Below, piece by piece: positions 1 to 10,659 of a DNA stretch of 64,000 nucleotides (the first letter of the stretch is position 1; each line of letters opens with the position of its first letter). The stretch spans positions 72,389,131-72,453,130 of the forward strand of contig OX578279.1 of the NCBI GenBank assembly GCA_951217055.1, given 5' to 3'. Under the pieces are notes generated by a model. That model worked only from the letters and a program-made list of their open reading frames with translations, had not been told where the DNA came from and did not search any database. The stretch is from Gerris lacustris (Eukaryota > Arthropoda > Insecta > Hemiptera > Gerridae). The position numbers and the translations under genes are program-made.

Positions 1-213
1 AAAGATAATTATTGTACAGTATAATAATTTGAATTAAAGTATAGAAGTTTAATTAAAGTATAATAATTTTAATTTGAAGTTTGTTTACAAAGCAAATTGC
101 TACATAAAAAGAAGTGTATAAGTCAAAAACTTTCTTCATCTTATATACATATAAATATGTATATGCACAAATTCTAATAAATTTAATTAAGTAGTAAATG
201 TGTTTTTTCAAAT

Positions 214-239
214 CCCCCCCCCCCCCCCCCCCCCCCCCC
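214..239 (+). repeat. Poly-C run of 26
   Basis: Uninterrupted C tract followed by GG; real length may differ because such runs are hard to sequence. Confidence 0.9.
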
Positions 240-386
240 GGTTGGCCTAAATAATTGATAGAGAATATTTCGGGCATGCAGAGAGAATGTATTTAGGCTT
301 TTTAGAGCAAATAATTCCTAACCCTAGTAATAATGTAGTTAATAAGACTCAAGTTGCACGATTTAATATCCCTTTTACAATGGAAA

Positions 387-405
387 GGGGGGGGGGGGGG
401 GGGGG
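387..405 (+). repeat. Poly-G run of 19
   Basis: Uninterrupted G tract 150 bp after the poly-C run. Confidence 0.9.
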
Positions 406-420
406 TTGAAAGTTGAAAAA

Positions 421-525
421 TAAATGCCACATTAGCTAAAATAAATGCCACATTTGGCCAAAATAAGTGCCATATTGCCACATTTTTTAGTGCCACATTT
501 CATAAAAATAAATGCTACATTTTGA
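421..525 (+). repeat. Degenerate 21-22 bp repeat
   Basis: AAATAAATGCCACATTAGC, AAATAAATGCCACATTTGGC, AAATAAGTGCCATATTGCC and later weaker units. A chance minus-strand frame (NVAFILANVAFIF) results. Confidence 0.75.
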
Positions 526-1239
526 AGGTCTCTGCGTTATAAACCAGTCCTATTATTTTAATCCATCTTTGCTATCAAAGAAATATTTTAAAACGCATGA
601 TGTCTTACTAGTTTTAAGCAGCACTGTAATCTTTATCTGAATAATATGTTCTCTAAATATTGATAGGGCATGAGCTACTTAACGGGCAGGTAGGATTTAG
701 GATTATAAAAAGCGGAAGGATGAAGGAATGGGATTAGTTACTTTTGGGTGGTGATTGACCTTAGTTTGGATTGGGATAAACCCTTTATTTTTTAAAGAAG
801 TGCAATCTTACATGGAAAATTGTAAAAATTTATACATATTTGCAAGAAAATAATCTCATAATACAAGCCGCTTTCCTTTCAACAAACTGTCCAGCTAAAA
901 ATGAAAAAAAAAAAAAAAAAAAAAATCAACATATGTTTCAGTCATTCTTAGGACAATCGCTTTGTCGATAACATCTTATATATCCGTGATCATATCTTTC
1001 GTATTTGGCATATCCTTGGAAAATTTGAACTGGCACTCTTACTTGGATTTCTCTGCTCAACGTTTTGTTTTTATCTGTAAGTACATAAAATTACTTACTT
1101 TGGTACATACGAGTACATCCCATCTCAACGTATAGTTTTTTAGTGCGTGTTTCTCATTTTCGCCTAATTTTCAATTGTCATATATAAATAGTTCTACATT
1201 AAATAATTCTAAATAATGGATAACAATAGAAATATTTGT
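526..1239. other. AT-rich, no gene seen
   Basis: Contains a 22-A run (904-925) and nothing else I can assign. Confidence 0.4.
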
Positions 1240-1680
1240 AAAAGAAATTGCGTTTGAAAATATTACTTTGATAGCATAATAATATTATTTGTTATTTTCT
1301 AATAATGTATAAACAAATGTTAAAAAATAATGCTCAATAATAATTTTCATTGGGTTCATTTGGATATCAGATCCCATTAAATTCGTTAATTAATGTAAAA
1401 CTAATTAACTTTTTGACTTGAAACTAAGTAGGCTTCTACATTTATATGAGTTCTAAAAACCCTGTGAATTTGGTTTGATTTGGGTAAGAACTCTTAAAGC
1501 AGTGAGATGTTAAAGTTGGGCATTGTGAAAATGTGCCGAAAAAATGTCACTTTTTAAAAAAGGTAGAAAAGTTCGAGTACCTGGAGGGGACTCAGCCTAG
1601 AGGAATAGCGATATATCTCGAAGTAAAGTCGATAGTAAGTTTGAAACTTCGACCCAAGATCCATTTTTCCACGCACATTC
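1240..1680 (+). repeat. Diverged interspersed repeat, copy 1
   Basis: Shares TATTTTCTAATAATG, a GTTAAAAATAAT block and a CGATATATCTCGAAG block in the same order with 29300-29540. Confidence 0.5.
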
Positions 1681-1825
1681 TCTCGGCGTTCCTACAGTAC
1701 TTCTTTACTATAAAGTAAAGTTGTCAAAATATAAAAATATATAGTCAAACATAGGAACAGCCAGAAGCTGAGTGTTCGAGCTCTAGCAACTGACTCTTAA
1801 GCAACTCAGCTTAAGTTTTTTACCC

Positions 1826-2283
1826 TAATTTTTTTGATTTTTTTTTTTTTTTAAGTCGCTATATTTTTAAAATATGTGGGTAGGTACAATACACATGTGG
1901 GTTACTTTGGTAAATAAAAAGTGGACTGTAGGTTTAAAAGTTGTATATAATTAAATATAAATATGTATAAATTCCACTACCGGACTAAAGAGAACGCGGT
2001 GCGGTAAAGACATGTGACCTTCACAGACCCGTGATTCAGACTCGACTCGGGTTGTGAAGTATAAAAAGGGTCCGGTAGGGAAGAAGGTGGGGGCACAATA
2101 TTTTACGTAGTTAATGATACAATCCGCTAGATAGCGTGAGGATGCAATACCGAACAACACATACATGCCAACTTTCAAAGTGATCGGACGAAAGGCGTAG
2201 CGGTGAGAGCAAGCGACAGGACGGACGGACAGACACACGCAGGAAAATATAAGGATCCTTGGTTTTGCCTACGGACCCTAAAA
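1826..2283 (+). mobile_element. Repeat D, copy 1 (partial, interrupted)
   Basis: 1826-1896 (TTAAGTCGCTATATTTTTAA) and 2152-2283 (ATACATGCCAACTTTCAAAG to TGCCTACGGACCCTAAAAA) are adjacent in other copies. About 255 bp in between (1897-2151) is an insertion with ACACAT on both sides; it includes a TATAAAAAGGGTCCGG stretch at about 2060. Confidence 0.7.
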
Positions 2284-2284
2284 A

Positions 2285-2340
2285 TGGAGCTCAAATTAAT
2301 TTTTTGATTTCGCCTCGGGTATGATTTCTCTGAACATGTA
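2285..2340 (+). repeat. Repeat H fragment, copy 1
   Basis: GGAGCTCAAATTAATTT, GGGTATGATTTCTC and TGAACATGTAT match 39036-39092 in order. Confidence 0.55.
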
Positions 2341-3307
2341 TGCCAAATTTCGTCAAAATCGGTCCAGTAGTTTGTAATTCACGCGTCTGCACCGACGACA
2401 GACAGACATTTTTTAAAAACTTATTTTTTGGACTCAGGGGACCTCAAAGCGTGTAAATTAAGTAAACACAATACATTCTCTTAATATGAGAAAGTAAACA
2501 TATAAACAATGACATCATTTACTTTTTTATAACTCACCAATATTGGGTAATACCCTTGTAAAGAGAAAGATTAAGAAGCATTTAGAAAGGGATTTCCACC
2601 ATGAAGGTTTTACGGAGGGAAAGGGGGTGGAGCTATACAAGCAGAATCCCTAATAAGAGGGATGATTGTGGCATTGTTTTGCCTTGATACCTTGGTCCTT
2701 AGGGTTCAGGAACATGTGGAGATGACAGACATGAACAGGACAATAGAGCTGGACCCTTAGCTCGATATTAGGCTACCCTGCCCACAGTAAATCACGTAGA
2801 TAGAGAGGCCACTACTTAAAAGCAGGTCTTGAAGCGTAAACCAGCACATTCCTTTGTCTACGTGAAATGTATAGTATAGTCATTACTCTGTTCGGTTCTG
2901 AAGGTTTCGAGAACCTCTGATCTAATAGGGCCCAAATATCTGAGAAATTCTGAAAACCAATACTATATTGGCTGGTAAATACCTATTGATCCTTTTAAGG
3001 TTATGTGGCTAGAAAATGATCACCTTCATTAATGGTGACGCTATTATCAGTTCAAAGTATTTATTAAGGTTATATTAATTGGGAATTTGAAGCAGAACAG
3101 GGTATCGTCTTACATTATAATATCTCTTTGACGTCAGTCAATACATAAATAACAAACCAATTAATAAAGTTTTATGTTCAGCTATTCAACCAACAATTTA
3201 TGTAAAATACCGGGCTTTAAAGTTACCTGTGCTTGATGAGAATCATAACTTCAAGAAAATATGACAAAATTAAGGATAATAAAGGGGTGTATTTACTATA
3301 TATGTTT
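2341..3307. other. AT-rich, no gene seen
   Basis: Begins with CCAAATTTCGTCAAAATCGG followed by GACAGACAGACA, a module seen in other repeats. The part 2580-2830 has higher G+C but no ORF. Confidence 0.4.
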
Positions 3308-3327
3308 TATTCAAATTTTTTAAGTTT

Positions 3328-3341
3328 TTGGTAGTATTCAT
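3328..3341. repeat. LINE target-site duplication, 5' copy
   Basis: TTGGTAGTATTCAT, identical to 4210-4223. Confidence 0.85.
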
Positions 3342-4209
3342 TGCCTCAAATAAACCCAAACTCATCTTCTCCTTCTCGAACCTTGGCTAAGAAAATGGAG
3401 GATCCGGATTAACGAAGAGAAAAGTGTACATGTCACTTTTACTCTTCGTCATAGCACCTGTCCCCCAGTCATTCTTAACCAAGTCCTCATTCCACAATCC
3501 AATACTGTCCGTTACCTTGGCCTTCACCTTGATCGACGACTCACCTGGCAACATCACACTAAGACCAAACGTACTGACATCTCAAGACGCTACAAGTTGC
3601 AGATTCGTTTACTAGATCGTAGGTATAAACTTACTTTAAATAACAAACTTCGAATTTACAATGTAATATTAAAACCAGTTTGGACCTACGGCTTAGAAGT
3701 ATGGGGTAGCACCAAGCCTTCCAATTCCCGTCGAATTCAAACTCTTCAATCCAAGATCCTCAGAAAAATCACAGATGCTCCTTACTACGTCTCCAACCTC
3801 ACTCTCCATAACGACCTCAATGTACCTTTTGTTAGAGACCTATCCATATCCCGATACCATAAATTTCACGAATCCTTATCCAATCACACCAATCCTTTAG
3901 TTGAAATCCTCTCCTCCCGATCCATCCCAGATGACCCACCTCGCCGCCTGAAAAGGCAGTGGCCCAGAGACCTATTAAGAATGTGATTAATTATTTAAAA
4001 TCACTTTTATTATTACACGTAATTCTTATTATTGTATTCTCATCATTCTTATGTATTGTCATCATAATTTTAATCCTCATGCCGAAAGGAGTAGTCAATG
4101 GACTACTACCTTTCTCAAATAATTCAATGTCCGGAAAAACTTTTATCATTAACACTTATAACATTTATATATGTAGTTGTGTTACTCAATAAAGGGGGGG
4201 GGGAAAAAA
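3342..4209 (+). mobile_element. 5'-truncated Jockey LINE insertion
   Basis: Holds the reverse-transcriptase fragment, a short 3' UTR, AATAAAG near 4190 and a 3' end of ten G followed by six A. It is bracketed by the 14-bp direct repeat TTGGTAGTATTCAT at 3328-3341 and 4210-4223, the mark of target-primed reverse transcription. The insertion splits the left arm of the tRNA-like fold-back described separately. Confidence 0.88.
3354..3986 (+). pseudogene. C-terminal fragment of a Jockey-type LINE reverse transcriptase
   Basis: A continuous frame of about 210 codons with no start of its own, ending in TGA at 3984-3986. It reads through typical Jockey motifs: WLRKWRIRINEEKSVHVTF, then CPPV, RYLGLHLDRRLTW, ILKPVWTYGLEVWGS, and a terminal RLKRQWPRDLL. 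This is the thumb and C-terminal part after the reverse-transcriptase palm. The endonuclease and palm are absent because the insertion is 5'-truncated. The frame is undamaged over its whole length, so the insertion is fairly young. Confidence 0.9.
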
Positions 4210-4223
4210 TTGGTAGTATTCAT
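4210..4223. repeat. LINE target-site duplication, 3' copy
   Basis: TTGGTAGTATTCAT, identical to 3328-3341; also the outer end of the fold-back arm. Confidence 0.85.
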
Positions 4224-4656
4224 ACTACAGAAAGATTAAATTTTACTTTAAATCAAATTATAATCATCAATAACTACGGGAGGCATAAAGAGAAAAATAG
4301 ACCCCCGCACCGAACAGGTAAGAGCACCTGTAACGGATTAATAGAACGATCCGTGGTTCGAGTCCCGGTGAGGGGGTCTATTTTTCTCTGTATGTCTCCC
4401 GTAGTTATTGATAATTATAATTTGATTTAAAGTAAAATTAAATTTTTCCGTATTATGAATACTACTAAAACTTAAAAAAATTGAATTTCTAATAGATTAT
4501 ATTATGTACAGGTACTAATTGATTAATTTATAATTATGAGCGCTAATTCTCGATCTAGTTCTATTCCCGTGAATATTTAGCTTATTAGATTTGTAGAAAT
4601 TATTGAAAGCTTGGATTCGGGGAATTTGTATCGGTAATGCCAGAGAAAAATCATTC

Positions 4657-4790
4657 TCCCGTATAGCTTAGTTGGTAAGAGCACCTGTAACGGATTAATA
4701 GGAGGACCCGTGGTTCGAGTCCCGGTGCGGGGGTCTATTTTTTTCTGTACGTCTCCCGTAGTTATTGAAAATTATAATTTGATTTAAAGT
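4657..4790 (+). mobile_element. tRNA-derived SINE copy
   Basis: Starts with a tRNA-like head (4657-4734): acceptor strands TCCCGTA and TGCGGGG pair, the A box TAGCTTAGTTGG (4664-4675) and B box GGTTCGAGTCC (4712-4722) match the pol III consensus. The anticodon loop is two bases too long and the T stem has a bulged T, so I do not call a working tRNA. The tail after 4735 matches the right arm of the neighbouring fold-back and stops near 4790. Confidence 0.75.
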
Positions 4791-4841
4791 ATATGTTTCC
4801 TATGCAGAGAAAATACCTTTAGAGAACTAATTGTATAATAA

Positions 4842-5452
4842 TTTTAAGATAAAAAGAACTTTTTATATACTACGTATTTATATTTTCTGTTGAATCGTAT
4901 GTAATGTTGATAATATAATTGTTGTTGTTATATAATATATAATGTTGGTGAAAAAAAAATAGTTCCTAATTTATTTACTTCACATAAATGACAACCATCT
5001 AGAGAGCTGATCCTAAACTTATAAAAGGACAAATCTTTGTACAACGGATCTCCTCAACACCAAATCTAAAGCGTGCCATCGATATATTTGAAATAATATA
5101 AATAATATAATCGATATTTCCTGTTTTGCTGTCATTCAATGTTTAGCTATCACAAATTTGAGATCCGTCAAAATAAAGATTGCAAATACTATGGGATATG
5201 TCAAAACAAATAAAATAACTTGCGGATTTTTACCGAACTAACTTTCCGTACAGCAAAATTTGCTGAAAACTTATCAAATTCTGCTGAAAGATGGCTAAAA
5301 GTATTAAAATAATGCATTGTCATCGTGTTCTGAGCTATGTTAAAAGTTTCAAATGTCTAGCTATTCGGGAAGTTAGTTAGAAATCGATTGCCAGATTTGT
5401 ACCGGACAAACAAACAAACAAACAAACAAGAAAACAAGCTAATAAAAACGTA
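4842..5452 (-). mobile_element. Repeat F, copy 1
   Basis: About 610 bp, the reverse complement of 6229-6842 over its whole length with scattered mismatches and small indels. It contains four CAAA units near 5406. No coding capacity is seen. Target duplications around this copy are not clear. Confidence 0.75.
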
Positions 5453-6084
5453 GTAATTTATATAAATTAAATAGCTTAGACCATAGTTAAATTGTCAAAC
5501 CATTTAAGACATCCGTTTAAATGATAAGGTTATAAGACGAAACATATTCGTTTTAGCATAAGAACTTCAAACGAAAATGAAAAATAAATATGTATGTGTA
5601 AATCACGAAACCCCAAAAAAGATGTAAATTTATATAAGGAAAAAGCCAATAAAAGTTTAGTCAGAATTTTGATAAAGTGTTCATGTTCATGTCTATAGAG
5701 TCCTTTGAAGAGAAACAGATTTGGCATTTCAAAGTGAATCTGAGATATTCCATATTCTGAACGTGAATGATTCTGGGGTTGTAAAGGAGAGGGGTGCAAG
5801 AAGGAAAGATTTACATTCAGTAATATCTGACCCTGGATATACCTTTAAGCATGTGTATATTTATATGCAATATAAAATCCACCCTAAAAATCTGTAAAGA
5901 TTTATATCAGTCAAATATTTTTTTACATGATACTTCTATCATTTTATGACTTGATTTGTTTAGCTCTAATAATTACGGGTATTTGTCGAAACAATTTATA
6001 AACTTCTATACTGCTGTAGAACGAAATCAAAAATATTCAGTTTATTAAGATTAATCAAACTACTATTATAATTTAAAAATACTC
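5453..6084. other. AT-rich spacer between repeat F and repeat A
   Basis: No gene or clear repeat seen; the ORF on the minus strand at 5530-5799 has no recognisable motif and I treat it as chance. Confidence 0.4.
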
Positions 6085-7162
6085 TGCCAATTAGTGTGGC
6101 ACATAGCTTCCTCACATTCTATTTATACTACTATAATGATTTTATGCTTTTATAGCCTGTTATTGTCAAATTTATTTAATTTTCCCAACGAGTTTTTTAA
6201 AACTGTGAAAATTGTTTTGATTTTTTACTACGTTTTTATTAGCTTGCTTTCTTGTTAGTTTGTTTGTCCGGTACAAATCTGGCAATCGATTTCTAACTAA
6301 CTTCCCGAATAGCTAGACATTTGAAACTTTTAGCATAGCTCAGAACACGATGACATTACATTAATTTAATACTTTTAACCATCTTTCAGCAGAATTTAAT
6401 TGGTTTTCAGCAAATTTTGCTGTACGGAAAGTTAGTTCGGAAAAAATCCGCAAGTTATTTTATTTGTTTTGCCATGTCCCATATTTACGCAATCTTCATT
6501 TTGGTGGGTTTCAAATTTGTGATAGACAAGCACTGAATGACAGCAAAACAGGAAATATTGATTATATTATTTCAAATGTATCGCTGGCACGCTTTAGATT
6601 TGGTGTTGGGGAGATCCGTTGTACAAAGATTTGTCCTATATAAGATAGGATATGTCCTTTATAGTTTTAAGATCAGCTCTCTAGATGGTTGTGATTTATG
6701 TGAAGTAAATAAATTCGGAACTATTATTTTTTTCACTAACATTATATATTATGTAACAATAACAATTATATTATCAACATTACATACGATTCAACAGAAA
6801 ATTTAAAAACGTAGTATATAAAAAGTTCTTTTTATCTTGAAATTTTTTACATGAATTAAAGTATCAATTGAGCAATATTTAAAGAACGTAGAAAAATGGG
6901 ACCAATAATGGGCTAACTATGACCTACCATCCAATCTCATTAAAATCGGACGAGTATAGTTTTTAAGATATTATGTTGGTACGCAAAAATTAAGTGACAG
7001 AAATACCGACATACAGACAAGGAACCTAAAATGTTTCCTGATGTTTGAAATGAATTTCTGTCTTGGAATTTATAATTTATGAAATCAGAGACATAAAAAA
7101 AATTTCGCTTTTCAGAACGGTCACATAGCTTCAGGAACGTGCGGTAAGCTCGGAAGCAAAAC
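6085..7162 (+). mobile_element. Repeat A, copy 1 (interrupted by F)
   Basis: Family of about 600 bp. It begins TGCCAATTAGTGTGGCACAT, which forms a small hairpin (TGCCA/TGGCA), and ends with a double hairpin made from GCTTCCG, TTACC, GGTAA and CGGAAGC. Inside are an AAATTTCAT-AAAATCGG block and a GACA-rich stretch. No ORF is shared by the copies, so the family is non-autonomous and of unknown class. This copy is cut at 6228 and resumes at 6851. Confidence 0.7.
6229..6842 (+). mobile_element. Repeat F, copy 2, inserted in repeat A
   Basis: 614-bp insertion flanked by TTTTTTAC on both sides (6221-6228 and 6843-6850). Removing it restores continuous repeat A sequence, so its boundaries are well defined. 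It begins TACGTTTTTATTAGC and ends near TTTTTATCTTGAA. The 8-bp duplication suggests a DNA transposon such as hAT, but no transposase is present. Confidence 0.75.
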
Positions 7163-7462
7163 CATGTTTTACCACAATATAATCGATTGTAACACGTTAC
7201 CAAATAACGTGAGCCATCATAAGTCCTTAACTGACGTTGAACCAATTAAAATAATTCTATAATGTATCGGTCTCAATAAAACGTTTTTAGTCTGAACGAA
7301 CAAATTTCCTGTCAAAATCTATTTTATACTACAAACTGAATAAACTTATTTAATATTAATATATTAAATTAAAGCCTAGTGATTTGTTTAATTTAGCATT
7401 TTATGAATTAATGTAATATTACAAATTCTTCGGTCTGTTACTGCCGTTAGTGCATATTTATA
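7163..7462. other. AT-rich, no gene or repeat recognised
   Basis: Ordinary spacer; a minus-strand frame overlapping repeat A has no motif. Confidence 0.35.
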
Positions 7463-8040
7463 GTACATTACGCGTCGAGTGCGGAAAGTAGCATTTTGCA
7501 TGCGAGTGTGGAGTTTGCACCCGAGCGACAGCGAGGGTTGTAAAACTACACGAGCAATGCAAAATGCCGTTCTTACCGCACGTTGCGTACCGTACTTTAT
7601 CTACAATTGTTAGATTTAAATAATGAATATATAGAAAAAATAAACTTGCTGTATGTAAGTTCGTATATCTCTCTTGATAAAGATGGCATTAATTCTTGAG
7701 TTGTATTTTTTGCCGAATTAATTATTTCTGGAGGAGTATTATTCTCCATATTTTCGTCAAAGTCACTTGATTCACTCATTCTTTTTCACTAAAAACTCGA
7801 TATAAACAGTTACTTTAGTAAAAGAACAGCAAATTAGTTTTGTTAAATGTAAACAAACTCGGTAATCGTGCGTAAAGCTGAATAATTCCTCTTCTTTACC
7901 GCACTAGCGTGGTAAAGAAGAGGAATTCTTCAGAACTATGAGACGCGCATGCGCAATGAATACAAGTACGTAAATAATCACTTTCTACGCATCTAAACAG
8001 AGATATAATGTTTATATTTCGTATCAATCGTAGATAAAAG
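7463..8040 (+). mobile_element. Repeat B, left part (copy 2), with module G
   Basis: Starts after TA (7461-7462) with the terminal repeat GTACATTACGCGTCGAGTGC, matching the ends of the full B element at 23711-25161. No right end is found, so the copy is truncated. Module G (7828-8040) follows, in the opposite orientation to its counterpart in the other B copy. Confidence 0.65.
7886..7925. repeat. Perfect 15-bp-arm hairpin in module G
   Basis: TTCCTCTTCTTTACC at 7886-7900 pairs with GGTAAAGAAGAGGAA at 7911-7925 around a 10-nt loop. A shortened version lies in the other G copy near 24648-24692. Confidence 0.8.
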
Positions 8041-8471
8041 TATGTTCAGCAATTTTATTTTTACTTACAATTCTAATAAAATGTTAGTTATAAAACTTGT
8101 TATATGCATAATCAGAAGAATCGTGCTGTGAGGTGGAATTAAAGTATTTATTTTAGTGCTAAATTTAGGAGGGGAAGATGCTCACTAAAAACTATGAAGT
8201 AATATAATGGCAAGTCCATTTATAATACTATTGAAATCATGTAAGTCGACATGATCAATTTTCCCATGTTTCAATCCAGATTATATAAGTATTTCTGTCT
8301 GTACTTCTTGGTAAAAGGATTAACTTAAAAAAAAAATATTGGGGTGAAAAAATATTTAGTATAATATTTTTGGTAACATGTAAAAGAAATATTAATACAT
8401 GATAACTTCAATTTTCTAAAGATAATGCTATTACGGATAACGAATAAAAAAAGTTGATTGCAATGGAAAAA
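8041..8471. other. AT-rich, nothing recognised
   Basis: Spacer between module G and repeat C. Confidence 0.35.
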
Positions 8472-9065
8472 TAGTTATTTATGCACCTAGGGAGTGAAGT
8501 AAGCCATTATTCCCTGAGCAAATAAGTTGGGTCTTGAGGCGAAGCCGAAGGAACCGCCATGGTCCCTAAATCCCGAGAATTTGCTCCCAAGGCGCAGCCG
8601 AGGGAGATAATTATCTCGAGGGGAATTATATCACTTTACTCCGGAGGTATATATACAAAATTTTATCTCCAGTAGGGAGAAAATACACATTTTCATCCAT
8701 TGTACAGTTTTTATTTATTGTTTTAATAAATTACAATCATTGTTAGCACTTTTAATAGCAGATAAAAGAGATTCAATATTAAAAACAAATAAGAATTGCA
8801 ATTAATCTCAAATAGAAGGTTATTTAGATGCAGGAATAAAAACAATGATAAACAAGGTCGAAAAAGCAGTGTCGCCAACCTGATTTCTACAACCTCACTA
8901 CATTAGCCATTCATTCTCTACTATTAATAAAATAATTAAGTTTGCAATCCTTATTTTTCTCCCTACTTTTCTTTTTCGCCGTTCATTTTAAGTTCAGGGA
9001 AGAAAATACTTACTTTAGTCCCTCTAGACTAATCCAAAATCATAAGTTTTTCTTTCTACTGGAGT
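8472..9065 (+). mobile_element. Repeat C, copy 1
   Basis: About 600-bp interspersed repeat present three times in the window. It runs from ATAGTTATTTATGCACCTAG to the TCCCTCTAGACTAAT block near 9020. The first 170 bp contain several GAGGCGAAGCCGAGG-like words. No intact ORF is conserved in all three copies. Confidence 0.7.
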
Positions 9066-9832
9066 TATAAGTTTATTTTTAACCAAAAATAAAAACTCAT
9101 TATAAGCAAAAACTGTTTTTAACCATGTTTCCCACCATTTTTTTGTGCTACATAAAATAAAAAAATGATTATTGATCGAAAATCTGAAAATGGAATTAAT
9201 CCCGATACAAGCTTCATTAATCCAGAGTGATAAGATTATCATCATTAGCTTGTAACAACTCACCGAGAATCACTAAGATATCTCTATTTAAGAGATGTAA
9301 AGATCTGAGAGTGATTCGAAAACAAGACCAGGTGTCCTGATAAAGATCCTTTAAATGTGTTTAGAACGACGCCGAGGGGGCTGCGAGAGGTAAAGCAAGC
9401 TATGAGAAACTTGAAGTAGACAGCCTTCCAAACAGATTAAACCTAAAATAATCGGATAATAGCTTATATAATAGATTAATATAATTAAACCTCGTCCCAT
9501 CAGTATCTATATATATTAATATAAAATAGTTGTTCTTTTTGTAGATTGTCTTTATTATTAATATATTTTTTTTTATCTCTACAGGATTACGAATATGATC
9601 TTTTTATTTTTAAGTATTTAACATTTCCTAAATTAAAGAAGATAGATCGCGATATAACTCGAGTTTTGAAACTTTATCAGTTCAATTTCCCTTTTACAGT
9701 ATAATTTTTTTATCCTTCTATGAATATTTATCCACATAAACGGAATATTATTTTCATCTTGAATGTTAAATAAAGTTGGTTATTTTATACAGAGATTTGG
9801 AAATTTAGTTTATATTTTTTTTTTAAATATAC
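9066..9832. other. AT-rich, nothing recognised
   Basis: Includes a slightly G+C-richer stretch near 9360; no coding signal. Confidence 0.35.
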
Positions 9833-10422
9833 TGCCAATTAGTGTGGCACATAGTATCCTATTTCGAATACTTTAATGATTATATGCTTTTACATCCAAC
9901 TATTATCAAATTTATATAATTTTTCTCCCGTTTTTTTTGTTGTTTTTTTTTTAAATCTGTCAAAATTGTTTTGATTTTTTACATGAAATAAAATATACAT
10001 TTAGCAAAATTAAAAGAGCGCAGATGCTTGAAATTAATCTTGAGCTATCTGCAGGCAATTATCGACAAACCATCTAAATTTTATAAAAATCAACCGAGTA
10101 CTTTTTAAGATATAGGTGTAAATAAATATATGTGTTGTGTGCATGTGGAAGAGAAACAATTGGGCGCAGAAGGTAGAAACTTATTTGGGACCAATAATAG
10201 GTAATTGTGACCTACCATCCAAATTTCACTAAATAGGACTAGTTTTTAAGATAATGGTAGTTCGCAAAAATTGAGCAACAGACCGACAGACAAACAACAA
10301 AAATTCATCCCAAACATCAAAAATTATCCCTAATATCTGAAACGGATTTATTGAAATCGGAGACACAACAAATTTTCGTTCTTCAAAGCTTCCGTTATTT
10401 TCGGTATTCTAGGAAGCAAAAC
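9833..10422 (+). mobile_element. Repeat A, copy 2
   Basis: Complete by its ends: TGCCAATTAGTGTGGCACAT at the start and the degenerate hairpin ending GGAAGCAAAAC. The middle diverges from the other copies. Confidence 0.7.
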
Positions 10423-10659
10423 GCTAAAACACGATTTTATAAAGAAAGCAAAAGCCAGAAGAAAATCAAAAACGGCCTAAGGCCTCTCACTAATAACAGT
10501 GAATTTATATAATTGTGTTAGTCAATAAAAATGCATATATAAGAAAGAGAATAAAGGTATATAGTTTTCTCTCGACCTAATTGGACTAATATCATTGGAC
10601 GAATGGTCAAATGAAGTATAATTAGATATATTTCTAAATATAGATTATAGATGTTACTA

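Larger units (their letters stand above)
3308..4484. mobile_element. tRNA-centred fold-back element, split by the Jockey LINE
   Basis: The arm at 4223-4312 is the reverse complement of 4368-4462, with few mismatches. The match continues across the LINE: 3308-3341 pairs with 4452-4484. Without the LINE the element is about 310 bp. The loop (4313-4367) is the 3' half of a tRNA-like sequence with a perfect B box (GGTTCGAGTCC, 4355-4365), but its A box has been replaced by arm sequence. Compared with the simple copy at 4657-4790, it looks like a SINE duplicated head to head. Confidence 0.8.

Noticed and set aside
4657..4734. Functional tRNA gene
   Set aside because: Oversized anticodon loop and bulged T stem; tail shared with the neighbouring fold-back shows a SINE.
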